Source: Azoarcus sp. CIB
Lineage (GTDB): Bacteria > Pseudomonadota > Gammaproteobacteria > Burkholderiales > Rhodocyclaceae
Assembly (NCBI RefSeq): GCF_001190925.1
Contig: NZ_CP011072.1
Coordinates: forward strand, 2,170,001-2,234,000
DNA: 64,000 nt
Direction of reading: 5' to 3'
Part shown: one piece after another, positions 49,001-62,126 of the stretch
Position numbering within the stretch: position 1 is the stretch's first letter
Layout of the letters: every line of letters begins with the position of its first letter
Made by a program: the position numbers and the translations under genes
The notes under the pieces: generated by a model
What the model was told of the DNA's origin: nothing
The model's input: only the letters and a program-made list of their open reading frames with translations
Databases searched by the model: none

Positions 49001-49962
49001 CCTTCGTCGCGGATCTCGCCGCCCGCACCGGTCGCAGCCCCCGCGAAGGGCGAAATCGCGGTCGGATGGTTGTGCGTTTCGACCTTTGCGAGGATGTGGG
49101 TCTCTTCCTCACGGAAGCGCCATTGCCCGTCCGCACCTGCATAGAAGCGGTCGATCACGGCGCCTTCGATGACCGACGCGTTGTCCGAATACGCCACGAC
49201 GGTCCCTTCGGGATGCGCCTTGTGCGTCTCGCGGATCATGCCGAACAGGGTCTTGTCCATCGTGCGCGCGTCGATGACCCAGTCCGCGTTGAATATCTTG
49301 TGGCGGCAGTGTTCCGAGTTGGCCTGCGCGAACATCATCAGTTCAACGTCGGTCGGGTTGCGGCCCATGCGCGTGAAGTTGTCGACGAGATAGTCGATCT
49401 CGTCTTCCGACAACGCGAGCCCCAACTCGCCGTTCGCGGCGACGAGCGCGGAACGGCCGCCGCCAATGACGTCGACGGTCGTCAGCGGCTTGGGTTCGTA
49501 GTGATGGAACAGCGCTTCGGCCGCCTCGACGTTCTGCAATACCGATTCGGTCATGCGGTCGTGCAGCAGTGGGAGCACCGCGGCGAACTGCCGGTCATCG
49601 AGGCCGCCCCGCACGTCCAGCGAGTAGGCGATGCCGCGCTCGATGCGCACAACCTTGTCGAAACCGCACTGGCTGGCGATGTCGCTGGCCTTCGACGACC
49701 ACGGCGAGATCGTGCCGAGCCGCGGCATGACCACGAGCGGCGTGCCTGCCGGCGCCTGCGGCGCAGCGGGCACCGCGCCCAGCAGATCCACCAGTCGCTC
49801 GAGTTCCACGGCGCTCAACGGCTCCTTGATCTCGATGAGGTACCAATGTTCGGCTGCAAGCCCCTTCAGTTTGGGCAGCGCGTCGGCAACGGTACGCGAT
49901 AGCCGCTCCAGGCGGGAGGAAGAAAGCGCCGGAGCGCCGCGCAGCTTGAGAATTTCGGCCAT
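46030..49962 (-). CDS. purL: phosphoribosylformylglycinamidine synthase (PurL)
   Basis: 1310-residue large-type FGAM synthase of purine biosynthesis, combining the N-terminal PurS-like, central AIR-synthase-like and C-terminal glutaminase parts. Seen: [52 protein letters not shown]-equivalent [58 protein letters not shown], and in the glutaminase [12 protein letters not shown], the nucleophile in GVCNGCQMM, and MPHPERT. The start at 49962 (MAEILKL) is the family start. The gene stands alone. Confidence 0.97.
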   Translation of the reverse strand: MAEILKLRGAPALSSSRLERLSRTVADALPKLKGLAAEHWYLIEIKEPLSAVELERLVDLLGAVPAAPQAPAGTPLVVMPRLGTISPWSSKASDIASQCGFDKVVRIERGIAYSLDVRGGLDDRQFAAVLPLLHDRMTESVLQNVEAAEALFHHYEPKPLTTVDVIGGGRSALVAANGELGLALSEDEIDYLVDNFTRMGRNPTDVELMMFAQANSEHCRHKIFNADWVIDARTMDKTLFGMIRETHKAHPEGTVVAYSDNASVIEGAVIDRFYAGADGQWRFREEETHILAKVETHNHPTAISPFAGAATGAGGEIRDEGATGRGSRPKAGLTGFSVSNLNIPEFVQPWETPYGKPERIASALDIMIEGPIGGAAFNNEFGRPNLAGYFRAFEQEVQSEVRGYHKPIMIAGGLGSIQAEQSHKVQFAPGTLLIQLGGPGMLIGLGGGAASSMTTGTNTADLDFASVQRGNPEIERRCQEVIDACWQRGEANPILAIHDVGAGGLSNAMPELADSASLGAHFELREVHIEEPGMSPREIWSNESQERYVLAIAPESLDEFRAICERERCPFAVLGAATADGHLTVSDRHFDNKPVDMEMQVLLGKPPKMTRNVSRRAVHVPPFDVTDVDLKEACLRVLRLPTVASKNFLITIGDRSVGGMTARDQMVGPWQIPVADVAVTAMSFHGYKGEAFAMGERTPVACLDACASGRMAVGESITNIAAADIADLGKVKLSANWMAAAGHRGEDAKLYDTVSAVSQFCQAAGLSIPVGKDSLSMKTAWQDAGQDRQVVAPLSLIVTAFAPVEDIRRTLTPQLQFPEGVDTELMLIDLGNDRNRLGGSALAQVFGSVGEHAPDVDAAQLAKFFALIQQFRRDGLLLAYHDRSDGGLFATLCEMAFASKCGLSVVLDTVCYDQYMNDVDGLDKKPDTIKGRLNDRLFGGLFAEELGAVIQIRREDRARITTPLRDAGLTYHFLGEPNERDELRFWRNAKLVFSAPRAELLQTWSETSYRIARLRDDADCAREEFEALADVSNPGLSVVTSFDPAEDIVAPMIATGARPKIAVLREQGVNSQAEMAAAFERAGFAPFDVHMSDLQAGRRHLSDFHGLAACGGFSYGDVLGAGQGWAKSILFNAALREQFEAFFGRSDTFALGVCNGCQMMANLAAIIPGADHWPTFHRNRSEQFEARFVMAEIPESPSILFAGMAGSRMPIVVSHGEGRAVFAEDADRGSVITAVRYVDNHGKPAASYPFNPNGSPDGLAGVTTADGRFTIMMPHPERTARTVQMSWHPTALGEDSPWMRMFRNARRWLG

Positions 49963-50025
49963 TTGAGTCGGTGCGAAGGATCGGGAGGGACGCGAACGGA
50001 GTTCGTCGTGCGGGAAAAATGCGAA

Positions 50026-50031
50026 ATTATA
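50026..50031 (-). promoter_or_regulatory. -10 element upstream of purL
   Basis: A perfect TATAAT on the minus strand about 65 bp before the purL ATG. The -35 is not recognisable. In the same 211-bp divergent region TAGAAT (50143-50148) is a possible -10 for the rightward PAP2 gene. Confidence 0.5.
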
Positions 50032-50173
50032 CCCGACGGTCGCGCGCCCTCCCGCTGGTAGTTTCCCGCGCCTGCCGCCCGCGCAATGGACCGCGCGACA
50101 CGGCACGGCAGACCCGTTCAGGGTTTGCACGCGCGGATCGGGTAGAATTGCGCGTTTTGTCCGACGCAGCCTG

Positions 50174-50983
50174 ATGACCACAGCCCCCCTGTCTTCGCCC
50201 AGTCGCTCGCGCGAAAGCGCCTGCTGGATCGCGGTTCCCGCCGCAATCCTCGCGGCGTGTGCGCTGGCAACGCTGGCAAGCGGACGCAACACCGAATGGT
50301 TCCTGGGCTGGAATGCCGCCGCAGCGGCGGCGCCCGCGTTCCTGTGGGCGGGCCTGACAAACCTCGGCTCGACCTCGGGCGCATTCGCGATGCTCGCCGG
50401 CTTCCTCGCCTGGCACCCGAGATGGGCGGCATCCGCCCTGCTGGCAGTTCCCGTCGGCGCGCTCTACACGCACGGAGCCAAGGAATTCTTCGATGAAGCA
50501 CGGCCCGCGGCCGTCCTCGGCCCGGAGCATTTCAACGTGATCGGGGAAGTCCTGCGCACGGGTTCCTTCCCGTCGGGCCACTCCACGACCGCCTTCGGCT
50601 TTGCCGCGGTGGCGGCACTTTGCGCCGTGCAATCGGGCCGGCGGTCGATCGCGGTCGCCGCGCTCACCATTGCCACCGCCGTTGCATTTTCGCGCGTGGC
50701 CGTGGGCGCGCACTGGCCGCTCGACATCTTCGCCGGCGCAGCCGGCGGCTGGCTCTGCGGCGCGTTCGGGGTGTGGTGGTCGTCGCGCTGGCGCTTCTGG
50801 GAAAAGCGCACCGGCTGGCGTGTGCTCGCCGTCCTGATGGCCGCCTTCTCGATCTCGGTCTTCTTCGAGGAGCTCGGCTATCCGGAAGGACGCTGGATCC
50901 AGTACGCGCTGAGCGTCTGGGGGCTGGGCGGCGTCGCGCTCGCACTCGCACGCGCCCCCCTGCCGCAGGGGATGCGCACATGA
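50174..50983 (+). CDS. PAP2-family membrane phosphatase
   Basis: 269-residue membrane protein with six to seven hydrophobic segments and the three phosphatase motifs: KEFFDEARP (KxxxxxxRP), SFPSGHST, and [14 protein letters not shown] (SRxxxxxHxxxD). Substrates of this family include undecaprenyl pyrophosphate and lipid A phosphates. It is the first gene of a five-gene rightward run, and its stop overlaps the next start (ATGA). Confidence 0.9.
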   Translation: MTTAPLSSPSRSRESACWIAVPAAILAACALATLASGRNTEWFLGWNAAAAAAPAFLWAGLTNLGSTSGAFAMLAGFLAWHPRWAASALLAVPVGALYTHGAKEFFDEARPAAVLGPEHFNVIGEVLRTGSFPSGHSTTAFGFAAVAALCAVQSGRRSIAVAALTIATAVAFSRVAVGAHWPLDIFAGAAGGWLCGAFGVWWSSRWRFWEKRTGWRVLAVLMAAFSISVFFEELGYPEGRWIQYALSVWGLGGVALALARAPLPQGMRT

Positions 50984-51903
50984 AGCGGCTGCTGGCGATT
51001 GCCGCGAGCCTGGCGCTACTCGCGTGGCTGGCATGGGACGGCCGCTGGCAAGGTCTCGCCGATGCGTTCCGGCGCCTGGACCCCATCGCCCTGATGCTCG
51101 CGATCGCCGGTTTTGCGACGAGCTATGTCCTGCGCGCCGGGCGCGTTTACGACGAATTCCGTCGCGACGCGCATGGCCGTTTCGGGGCCTGCCTGCGCAT
51201 CGTCCTGATCCATAACGCGATGGTCAATGTCGTGCCGTTCCGCGGCGGCGAAGCGGCCTTCCCGGTCCTGCTCGGGCGCAACTTCGGCACGCCGCTGGCA
51301 CGCGCCGTCGCGTCGCTGTTCTGGTTTCGCCTGCAGGATGCACTCGTCGTCGCCGTGCTTGCCGTTGCCGTCTGGCCGGGCCTCCCGCTGCCTCTGCGAC
51401 TCGCCGGCATCTTCGGGCTCGTCGCCTTCGCGTGGTACCTGCCGCGCTGGGCGCGCGCACCGCACGCCTGGGCTGCACGCGGCGGCGCCGCGGCGAAGCT
51501 CGCCAAGTTGCGCGACGCCTTCGCCGACTCGACCCGCCACGCGCGCTTCGGCTGGGCATGGACGCTCGCGAACTGGTCCGTGAAGCTCGCCACCCAGGCC
51601 TGGCTCCTGTCGTCACTGCTCCCGGCCGGCGTCGCCGTCGGCGCGGCCGGCGCGCTCGGCGCGGAACTCGCCGCGATCCTCCCGGTCCAGGGTGTCGCGG
51701 GATTCGGCACCTATGAAGCGGGCGCGGCAGCGGCGATGCTGCCGCACGGCGTCCCGTTCGAAAACGGCCTTCAGGCCGCCCTCGCCCTTCACCTTTTCGT
51801 CATCGCCTGTGCGGTAGCATCCGGCGCCGTCGCGTGGCTCATGCCGGCGCCGCCCGTTGCATCCACAAGCCCAGATCACTCGCATCTTTCCGGAAAACAC
51901 TGA
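50980..51903 (+). CDS. YbhN/AglD-type flippase-like membrane protein
   Basis: 307-residue integral membrane protein of the UPF0104/LPG synthetase-like family (YbhN, AglD). Seen: FATSYVLRAGRVYDEFR early, NAMVNVVPFRGGEAAFPVLLGR (the typical NxxxP.R.GE segment), WSVKLATQAWLL, and LPVQGVAGFGTYEAGAAAAML. Relatives handle lipid-linked sugars or lysyl-lipids. It overlaps the PAP2 gene and is followed by a polyprenyl-phosphate glycosyltransferase, so transfer of a lipid-linked sugar is plausible (inference). Confidence 0.82.
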   Translation: MKRLLAIAASLALLAWLAWDGRWQGLADAFRRLDPIALMLAIAGFATSYVLRAGRVYDEFRRDAHGRFGACLRIVLIHNAMVNVVPFRGGEAAFPVLLGRNFGTPLARAVASLFWFRLQDALVVAVLAVAVWPGLPLPLRLAGIFGLVAFAWYLPRWARAPHAWAARGGAAAKLAKLRDAFADSTRHARFGWAWTLANWSVKLATQAWLLSSLLPAGVAVGAAGALGAELAAILPVQGVAGFGTYEAGAAAAMLPHGVPFENGLQAALALHLFVIACAVASGAVAWLMPAPPVASTSPDHSHLSGKH

Positions 51904-51908
51904 TCCGA

Positions 51909-52955
51909 ATGAACAAGTCGCCCTTGCCGCCGGCCGAACCGCAGATTCCCGCGGACATGCCCGAACACACGCTTTCCGTCGTCGTGCCGATGTACAACGA
52001 GGCGGAAAACGTCGAGCCGCTTCTCGAACGTATCCACCTCGCGCTGGGCCCCTATCCCTATCCGTGGGAAGTGGTGCTCGTCGACGACGGCAGCTCCGAT
52101 GCAACGCCCGCGGAGCTCGCCCGCTGCGCCGCCAAGTACGGTCCGCATGTGCGCATCGTCGAGCTGATGCGCAACTTCAAGCAGACCGCCGCGATGCAGG
52201 CAGGTCTGGATGCCGCCCGCGGCAGCGTCATCGTCACGATGGACGGCGACCTGCAGAACGACCCGATCGACATCCCGCGCATGGCCAACCGCCTGCTGAC
52301 CGAGGATCTCGACCTTGTCGCAGGCTGGCGCAAGGACCGCCAGGACGGCCTGCTGCTGCGCAAGATCCCCTCGCGCATCGCAAACCGCCTGATCGCACGC
52401 ATGACCGGCGTACACCTCAAGGACTATGGCTGCAGCCTCAAGGTCTTCCGCGCAAGCGCGATCAAGAGCGTGCGCCTGTACGGCGAAATGCACCGCTTCA
52501 TCCCCGCCTGGCTTGCGACGGTGACGACGCCGCGCCGTATCGCCCAGGAGGTGGTGACGCACCATGCGCGCGTCTTCGGACAGTCGAAGTACGGCATCTC
52601 GCGCACTTTCCGCGTGGTTCTCGATCTCGTCTTCGTGTATTTCTTCATGCGTTACCGCACCCGCCCGGGACACTTCTTCGGCGGCATCGGCATCGGCCTC
52701 GGCGCGCTGGGTGGCCTCATCCTCAGCTACCTTGTCGCCCTGAAGGTCTTCCTCGGCGAAGACGTCGGCACCCGTCCGCTGCTCTTCGGCGGGTTCTTCC
52801 TCGTCATCGCAGGCGTACAGATGGTCACCTCCGGCGTGCTCGCCGAACTGCTGACGCGCGTGTATTACGAGTCGGGCAGCTCGCGCGCATATCTCGCACG
52901 ACCGGGAAATGCGCTCGAAGACGCTGACGGATGGCACCGGAAAGGCGACCGATGA
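51909..52955 (+). CDS. GT2 polyprenyl-phosphate glycosyltransferase (DPM1/ArnC-like)
   Basis: 348-residue family 2 glycosyltransferase. Seen: LSVVVPMYNEAENVEPLLERI, VVLVDDGSSDATP, LMRNFKQTAAMQAGLDAARGSVIVTMDGDLQNDP (DxD-type metal site), and GQSKYGISRTFRVVLDL, followed by two transmembrane helices near the C-terminus (about 245-265 and 280-320). This architecture is typical of enzymes making undecaprenyl-phosphate sugar. It lies 5 bp after the YbhN-like gene and overlaps the GT83 gene start by four bases. No good ribosome site is visible. Confidence 0.9.
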   Translation: MNKSPLPPAEPQIPADMPEHTLSVVVPMYNEAENVEPLLERIHLALGPYPYPWEVVLVDDGSSDATPAELARCAAKYGPHVRIVELMRNFKQTAAMQAGLDAARGSVIVTMDGDLQNDPIDIPRMANRLLTEDLDLVAGWRKDRQDGLLLRKIPSRIANRLIARMTGVHLKDYGCSLKVFRASAIKSVRLYGEMHRFIPAWLATVTTPRRIAQEVVTHHARVFGQSKYGISRTFRVVLDLVFVYFFMRYRTRPGHFFGGIGIGLGALGGLILSYLVALKVFLGEDVGTRPLLFGGFFLVIAGVQMVTSGVLAELLTRVYYESGSSRAYLARPGNALEDADGWHRKGDR

Positions 52956-54508
52956 ACGCTCCCGCGGCTTCCCTGCCCCGGCCGCGTGCGTCGCTGGCGC
53001 TCGCGATCTTCCTGCTCCCGCTCATGGCGTTTTTCCTGCGGCTGGGCGGGGCGCCGCTGTTCGACGTCGATGAAGGGGCGTTTTCCGAAGCGACGCGCGA
53101 GATGTTCGAGCGCGGCGACTTCCTGTCGACCTACCTCAACGGCGAAAACCGCTTCGACAAGCCGATCCTCGTGTATTGGCTGCAGGCACTCGGCTACCTC
53201 CTGTTCGGCCCCACCGAATGGGGTTTCCGCCTGCCCTCGGCCGTTGCCGGCGCCCTGTGGAGCTATGCGACCTGGCATTTCGCGCGCCAGCGCTTCGGCG
53301 CGAGTACGGCACTGGCCGCACTCGCGGTCGCATCGACCGCGCTGGGGCCCTTCGCCATTGCACGCGCAGCGACGGCCGACGCGCTGCTCAATTTGCTCCT
53401 CGCCCTGGCGCTGTTCGACGCCTGGCGACACCTGGAGTCCGGCCGGCGCGCACCCCTGCTGCGGAGTTTCGTGTGGATCGCTCTGGGCGCCCTCACCAAG
53501 GGGCCGATTGCGCTGATCGTGCCGGGTACCGTCAGCCTGCTGTACTGCGCCAGCCGCGGAGAATGGAAGCGCTGGGCGCGTGCCGTGTTCGACCCGGTCG
53601 GCCTCGCCATCCTCGCCGCCATCGTCGTGCCGTGGTACGCGGCAGCGCTGGCGATACACGGGCAGGCCTTCATCGACGGCTTCATCCTGAAACACAACGT
53701 CGAGCGTTTCACCGGCACGCTGGAAGGCCACGCCGGCAGCCTCTTCTACTACGTGATTGCCGTGCCGCTGCTGCTGCTGCCGTGGACCGGCCCCCTGCTT
53801 GCCGCCGTGCGCAACGTGCGCAGCGACCTCGACACCGGCGTGCGCCGCTTCCTGTGGATATGGGCGGGTTTCGTCGTCGTCTTCTTTTCGCTCTCGGGCA
53901 CCAAGCTCCCGCACTACGTCCTGTACGGATCGACACCGCTGTTCCTGCTGATCGCCGTCCACCGCAACGAGCTGCGGCGGGCGCCCTTGCATCTGCTCGC
54001 CCCGACGCTGTTCCTGGCCCTGCTGCCCTTCCTGCCGCTGATCTTCGCCGCGCTCGCGGCGAGCGAGGCGGGCAACGCGTATTACCGCGCCCAACTCGCA
54101 CTCGCACTACCCGAGGCTACGCCCGAGTACTATCTGGTCGCAATCGGCGGCCTGCTCGCATGGATCTGGCTGGCCTTGCGCTGGAACGCCGCAGCATGGA
54201 TGAAGGTTGGCGCTGCCGCCGTCATTCAGGTCGTCGTCCTGGCTGGCGTGGTCGTTCCCTGGGCGGGCGCAGTATTGCAGGGACCCGTCAAGGAAGCGGG
54301 ACTTCTGGCTCGCAAGACGGGCGAACCCGTCGTCGCATGGCGTTACTATGCTCCGAGTTTCAGTGTCTACCGGCAGGCCGTGACGCCCGACCGCGCCCCC
54401 GCGGCGGGCGAGCTCGCGATCACGCGCACCGACCGGGTTCCGGCGAGCGGCGTCGACATCTTGTACCGCAAGGGTGGCGTCGCACTCGTCCGCAAGCTAC
54501 CCGACTGA
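52952..54508 (+). CDS. GT83/ArnT-like membrane glycosyltransferase
   Basis: 518-residue polytopic protein of the ArnT/PMT (GT83) family. Seen: PLFDVDEGAFSEATREM (the catalytic Asp/Glu loop), NGENRFDKPILVYWLQALGYLLFGPTEWGFRLPSAV, WIALGALTKGPIALIVPG, and KLPHYVLYGSTPLFLLIA. Such enzymes move a sugar from undecaprenyl phosphate to lipid A, protein or another envelope acceptor on the periplasmic side. The upstream GT2 would make the donor. The acceptor is not deducible. Confidence 0.9.
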   Translation: MNAPAASLPRPRASLALAIFLLPLMAFFLRLGGAPLFDVDEGAFSEATREMFERGDFLSTYLNGENRFDKPILVYWLQALGYLLFGPTEWGFRLPSAVAGALWSYATWHFARQRFGASTALAALAVASTALGPFAIARAATADALLNLLLALALFDAWRHLESGRRAPLLRSFVWIALGALTKGPIALIVPGTVSLLYCASRGEWKRWARAVFDPVGLAILAAIVVPWYAAALAIHGQAFIDGFILKHNVERFTGTLEGHAGSLFYYVIAVPLLLLPWTGPLLAAVRNVRSDLDTGVRRFLWIWAGFVVVFFSLSGTKLPHYVLYGSTPLFLLIAVHRNELRRAPLHLLAPTLFLALLPFLPLIFAALAASEAGNAYYRAQLALALPEATPEYYLVAIGGLLAWIWLALRWNAAAWMKVGAAAVIQVVVLAGVVVPWAGAVLQGPVKEAGLLARKTGEPVVAWRYYAPSFSVYRQAVTPDRAPAAGELAITRTDRVPASGVDILYRKGGVALVRKLPD

Positions 54509-54525
54509 GTGCCCCACTGAGACCC

Positions 54526-55359
54526 ATGATCGACCCGGCATCGACGAAGGAAGCCCTGCATGCATCACTCTCGCCCGCGACTGCGGCACCCGGCGACATT
54601 ACCCCTGCATGGCGGGAGCCGCTGCCGATGAACCGGCTGACAATCTGGATGACCGTCACAATGGCGGTTTGCGCGCTGGTGTTCACCGTATGGCCGGAGC
54701 TCGACCTCGCGGTGTCACGGGTGTTCTACGATCCCGCGCGCGGTTTTTCCGGCGACTACAATCCGCTGGTCCAGTCGCTCTATCGCGGCATCCCGCTGAT
54801 GTCGAAGGCGACGATCATCGGCCTGTTCATCGCCCTGTTCGCCTACTCGATGCAGCGCGGGGCGACCGGCCAGAAACGTCGTACCCAGGTTGCCTACCTG
54901 ATCGCCGCGCTGGTCCTGGGGCCCGGCCTCGTGATCGACGTCGCGCTCAAGGACTACTGGGGGCGCGCACGCCCCTACAAGGTGGCGGAATTCGGTGGCA
55001 CCAAGACCTTCACGCCCGCAACGCGACCGTCCGACCAGTGCGAAAACAACTGCTCGTTCGTCAGCGGGCACGCCTCGGCCGGCTACTATCTCGTGAGTCT
55101 CGGCTTCCTTGGCGGGCTCGCGGCGCGCCGACGCTGGACCTTGATCGGCTTGGTCGTCGGAACCGTCTTCGGACTGGGCAGGGTCGCCCAGGGTGGGCAT
55201 TTCCTGAGCGACATCCTGTTCAGCTTCTATGCGACGTGGTTCGCCGCATGGGCGGCGTGGATGATATTCGTGCGCCTGGGCTGGCTGCAGGACGACGCCT
55301 TGATCGTGGGCGCGGACCAGGCTGTGCCGCAGGGCGGTCGGCGCGACACCGCCGCCTGA
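54526..55359 (+). CDS. second PAP2-family phosphatase (LpxE-like)
   Basis: 277-residue membrane protein: an N-terminal extension of about 35 residues, a transmembrane segment near 40-60, then the PAP2 motifs KDYWGRARPYKV, CSFVSGHASAGYYLVS, and GLGRVAQGGHFLSDILF. The order and the large periplasmic insertion with two cysteines (CENNC) resemble LpxE-like lipid A phosphatases (inference). ATG 54526 is used; a later ATG 54628 would drop the extension. It closes the five-gene run. Confidence 0.85.
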   Translation: MIDPASTKEALHASLSPATAAPGDITPAWREPLPMNRLTIWMTVTMAVCALVFTVWPELDLAVSRVFYDPARGFSGDYNPLVQSLYRGIPLMSKATIIGLFIALFAYSMQRGATGQKRRTQVAYLIAALVLGPGLVIDVALKDYWGRARPYKVAEFGGTKTFTPATRPSDQCENNCSFVSGHASAGYYLVSLGFLGGLAARRRWTLIGLVVGTVFGLGRVAQGGHFLSDILFSFYATWFAAWAAWMIFVRLGWLQDDALIVGADQAVPQGGRRDTAA

Positions 55360-55372
55360 TCGCCTGCGGCGC

Positions 55373-55798
55373 CTAGCGCGCTGCCGATGCCGAAGTGGTC
55401 AGCTCGATGACGTTGGCGCCCGAGGCCCCATCGTCGAGTTTTTCCAGCTTGCCGTCGACGACCGCGCCGCATTCCATCTGCAGTTGGCGGTAGACGATAT
55501 TGCCGGAAATCCGGGCATTCGATTGCAGCTCGAGGAAATGCTCGACTTCGAGGTCGCCGGTGATTACACCGTTGATCACGGCGTCATAGGCGCGCACGCG
55601 CCCGCTGATCGAGCCTTTCTCGCTGAGCACGAGGAGGCTGCGCTCACCGTCCTTGTTGATGACGTTCCCCTGGATCCGGCCGTCGACCCTCAGCCCGTCG
55701 GAGAAGATCACATCCCCGACGATTTCGAGATTGTCCGCCACCAGGCTCGAAAGCTTGGTCATTTCGATCGTGCGCTTACCTTTGCGTCCGAAGAACAT
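55373..55798 (-). CDS. bactofilin
   Basis: 141-residue bactofilin, a polymer-forming cytoskeletal protein made of a beta-helix. Seen: GDVIFSDGLRVDGRIQGNVI, LLVLSEKGSISGRVRAYDAVINGVITGDLEV, and LELQSNARISGNIVYRQLQMECGAVVDGKLEKL, with disordered ends. It is downstream of the M23 peptidase and coiled-coil membrane protein genes, an arrangement used to position cell-wall remodelling in other bacteria. Confidence 0.93.
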   Translation of the reverse strand: MFFGRKGKRTIEMTKLSSLVADNLEIVGDVIFSDGLRVDGRIQGNVINKDGERSLLVLSEKGSISGRVRAYDAVINGVITGDLEVEHFLELQSNARISGNIVYRQLQMECGAVVDGKLEKLDDGASGANVIELTTSASAAR

Positions 55799-55846
55799 CT
55801 GTCCTGCCTCCCGTTTGAATTCGCACGCCTGCGCGTGCGCAGCGGA

Positions 55847-56215
55847 TCACTTCTCCGGCCTGCGCGCCCCGGCGGACTTCAGGAATGCCAGCTCGTCGCC
55901 CACCTGCTTGAGCTGTTCGTTGAGTGTTGCGACCTGACGCTCCAGCTCGCTGCGCGTCGCCAGTTCCACCTCCAGCTCGAGACGGATCTTGGCAATCTCC
56001 TTCCTGAGTTCGAGGTTTTCCGCACGCACATCGGAAAGATAGGACGCTGGCGCGAGATGATTCTCGAAGAAGCGCATTCCGGCCACCGCGAGCAACACTA
56101 CCGCAAGCACAGTCCCAAGCACGAACGCCATGCGGCCGAAACCACGACTCGCCGGGCTCAGTGCGTATTCATTGCGCGTCAGGTCGTGATTCGGCGAACG
56201 CCGCGGCTCCCTCAT
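55847..56215 (-). CDS. single-pass membrane protein with coiled coil
   Basis: 122 residues: a short cytoplasmic part, a transmembrane helix (about residues 29-48, AFVLGTVLAVVLLAVAG), then a coiled coil (about 60-112, AENLELRKEIAKIRLELEVEL and the following heptads). It probably links the bactofilin polymer to the M23 peptidase (inference). The M23 stop is 9 bp before this ATG; a GTG at 56224 is an alternative start. No named enzyme domain is present. Confidence 0.8.
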   Translation of the reverse strand: MREPRRSPNHDLTRNEYALSPASRGFGRMAFVLGTVLAVVLLAVAGMRFFENHLAPASYLSDVRAENLELRKEIAKIRLELEVELATRSELERQVATLNEQLKQVGDELAFLKSAGARRPEK

Positions 56216-56224
56216 CAGCGCCAC

Positions 56225-59584
<3,360 letters not shown>

Positions 59585-59603
59585 CACACTCGCGACCTAA
59601 ACA

Positions 59604-59629
59604 AAACGGCGGCCACGAGGCCGCCGTTT
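59604..59629. terminator. bidirectional terminator between fadH and ppsA
   Basis: AAACGGCGGCC-ACGA-GGCCGCCGTTT, an 11-bp perfect stem with A-run before and T-run after it, placed between two convergent genes. Confidence 0.88.
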
Positions 59630-59650
59630 TCGTTCCGGTAGGGCGTGGTG

Positions 59651-62017
59651 TTACTTGCCCGCGTGCTCGGAGAGCTTGAGCCAGGTATCGACGACCGTAT
59701 CGGGGTTGAGCGAGATCGTCTGGATGCCCTCGTCCATCAGCCATTCGGCAAAATCGGCGTGATCCGACGGCCCCTGGCCGCAGATACCGACGTACTTGCC
59801 GAGACGGTTGGCGGACTTGATCGCCATCGACAACAGCTGCTTGACGGCCGGATCGCGTTCGTCGAACGCATGGGCGACGAGACCCGAGTCGCGGTCGAGG
59901 CCCAGCGTGAGCTGGGTGAGGTCGTTCGAGCCGATCGAGAAGCCGTCGAAGTGCTCCAGGAAGGCATCGGCGAGCAGCGCGTTCGACGGGATCTCGCACA
60001 TCATGATGAGCTTGAGATCGTTCGTGCCACGCTTCAGGCCGTTCGCGGCGAGGAGATCGACGACGCCCTTGGCCTCCTCGACGTTGCGCACGAACGGAAT
60101 CATGATCTGCACGTTGGTCAGGCCCAGCTCGTTCCTCACCTTCTTCATCGCGACGCACTCGAGCTCGAAGCAGTCGCGGAAGCTGTGCGCGATGTAGCGC
60201 GAGGCGCCGCGGAAGCCCAGCATCGGGTTCTCTTCCTCCGGCTCGTAGATGTCGCCGCCGAGGAGCTTGCGGTACTCGTTCGACTTGAAGTCGGACATCC
60301 GCACGATGACGGGCTTCGGGTAGAAGGCCGCAGCGATCGTGGCTACGCCTTCGACCAGCTTCTCGATGAAGAACTGCTTCGGCGTCGCGTAGCCGCGCGA
60401 ACGGCGCAGGATCTCGTCGCGCAGGCTGGCGGGCAGCTGGCCGAGTTCGAGGATCGCCTTCGGGTGGATGCCGATCATGTTATTGATCACGAACTCGAGG
60501 CGCGCAAGGCCCACGCCGCCGTTCGGGATCTGCGCGAACTCGAAGGCGAGTTCCGGATTGCCGACGTTCATCATGATCTTGACCGGGATGTCGGGCAGGT
60601 TGCCCATGTCCGTGGTGATCACTTCGTAGTCGAGCTTGCCGCGATAGACGTAGCCGGTGTCGCCTTCAGCGCACGACACGGTCACCGAATCGCCTTCGTT
60701 CAGCACGTCGGTCGCGTTGCCGCAGCCGACGATCGCCGGGATGCCCAGCTCACGCGCAATGATCGCGGCGTGGCAGGTGCGCCCGCCGCGGTTCGTCACG
60801 ATCGCGCTGGCGCGCTTCATCACCGGCTCCCAGTTCGGGTCGGTCATGTCGGTGACGAGGATATCGCCAGCCTGCACGCGGCTCATCTCGGATGCGTCGG
60901 CGACGACGCGCACGGTCCCCGAGCCGATCTTCTGGCCGATCGCGCGTCCGTGCGTCAGCGCCTTGCCGTACTGCTTGAGGCGGTACTTCTCCATCACCAG
61001 GCCGTTGGACTGGCTCTTCACGGTCTCGGGACGCGCCTGCAGGATGTAGAGTTTGCCGTCCTGGCCGTCCTTGCCCCATTCGATGTCCATCGGGCGGCCG
61101 TAGTGGTTCTCGATCACGACGGCGTAGCGCGCGAGTTCGAGCACATCCTCGTTCGTCAGCGAGAACTTGACGCGGTCGGCTTCGGGCACATCGACGGTGC
61201 GCACCGACTTGCCGGCTTCCTTCTTGTCGGCGAAGACCATCTTGATCAGCTTGGAGCCGAGGTTGCGACGGATCACCGCGGGCTTGCCCAGTTCCAGGGT
61301 GGGCTTGTGCACGTAGAACTCGTCCGGGTTCACCGCGCCCTGCACGACGGTCTCACCGAGGCCATACGACGCCGTGATGAACACGACCTTGTCGAAGCCC
61401 GATTCGGTGTCGATCGTGAACATCACGCCCGAGGCACCGGTATCCGAACGCACCATGCGCTGCACGCCGGCCGACAGCGCGACGTCGGCATGGGCGAAGC
61501 CCTTGTGCACGCGGTAGGCAATGGCGCGGTCGTTGTACAGCGACGCGAACACTTCCTTCATCGCGTGCAGGATGTTTTCGTAGCCGTGGATGTTCAGGAA
61601 GGTTTCCTGCTGGCCGGCGAACGAAGCATCCGGGAGGTCCTCGGCGGTCGCCGACGAACGAACTGCGAAACTACCCTCGCCTTCGGCGGTCAGTGCGTTG
61701 TAGGCTGCCTGAATCGCTTCTTCCAGCTTGGCCGGGAAGGGGGTCTCGACAACCCACTGGCGGATCTGTGCGCCGGTCTTCGCCAGCTTTTCGACATCAT
61801 CCACATCCAGCGCATCGAGGGCCGCGCGGATCTTCTCCGCAAGCCCCTGGTGGGCGAGGAACTCGCGGAACGCGTCCGCGGTGGTGGCAAAACCGCCAGG
61901 AACCCGCACACTCGAGGGCAACTGGCTGATCATCTCGCCGAGCGAGGCGTTCTTGCCACCGACCTGCTCTACGTCCGACATGCGCAGTTCAGTGAATGGG
62001 ATGACATAACGGGACAT
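59651..62017 (-). CDS. ppsA: phosphoenolpyruvate synthase (PpsA)
   Basis: 788-residue PEP synthase (pyruvate, water dikinase), needed for growth on acids that enter metabolism below pyruvate. Seen: [36 protein letters not shown] (ATP-grasp), the phosphohistidine loop [41 protein letters not shown], and the C-terminal CGQGPSD with the catalytic cysteine. GGAAGG lies seven bases before the ATG at 62017. Divergent from its regulator ppsR. Confidence 0.97.
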   Translation of the reverse strand: MSRYVIPFTELRMSDVEQVGGKNASLGEMISQLPSSVRVPGGFATTADAFREFLAHQGLAEKIRAALDALDVDDVEKLAKTGAQIRQWVVETPFPAKLEEAIQAAYNALTAEGEGSFAVRSSATAEDLPDASFAGQQETFLNIHGYENILHAMKEVFASLYNDRAIAYRVHKGFAHADVALSAGVQRMVRSDTGASGVMFTIDTESGFDKVVFITASYGLGETVVQGAVNPDEFYVHKPTLELGKPAVIRRNLGSKLIKMVFADKKEAGKSVRTVDVPEADRVKFSLTNEDVLELARYAVVIENHYGRPMDIEWGKDGQDGKLYILQARPETVKSQSNGLVMEKYRLKQYGKALTHGRAIGQKIGSGTVRVVADASEMSRVQAGDILVTDMTDPNWEPVMKRASAIVTNRGGRTCHAAIIARELGIPAIVGCGNATDVLNEGDSVTVSCAEGDTGYVYRGKLDYEVITTDMGNLPDIPVKIMMNVGNPELAFEFAQIPNGGVGLARLEFVINNMIGIHPKAILELGQLPASLRDEILRRSRGYATPKQFFIEKLVEGVATIAAAFYPKPVIVRMSDFKSNEYRKLLGGDIYEPEEENPMLGFRGASRYIAHSFRDCFELECVAMKKVRNELGLTNVQIMIPFVRNVEEAKGVVDLLAANGLKRGTNDLKLIMMCEIPSNALLADAFLEHFDGFSIGSNDLTQLTLGLDRDSGLVAHAFDERDPAVKQLLSMAIKSANRLGKYVGICGQGPSDHADFAEWLMDEGIQTISLNPDTVVDTWLKLSEHAGK

Positions 62018-62126
62018 GAATGGCCTTCCGGTTTCGTTGGGGAGAAAGCAAAATGTGATTTTAGCGAAATTTGCTGCTTTGCCGCACGGCAGGTTTTCCC
62101 CTATATCACGATCTTCGGCCACAGTC

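Noticed and set aside
49963-50292. in-frame upstream extension of purL
   Set aside because: It runs through the divergent promoter region into the PAP2 gene; PurL begins at MAEILKL.
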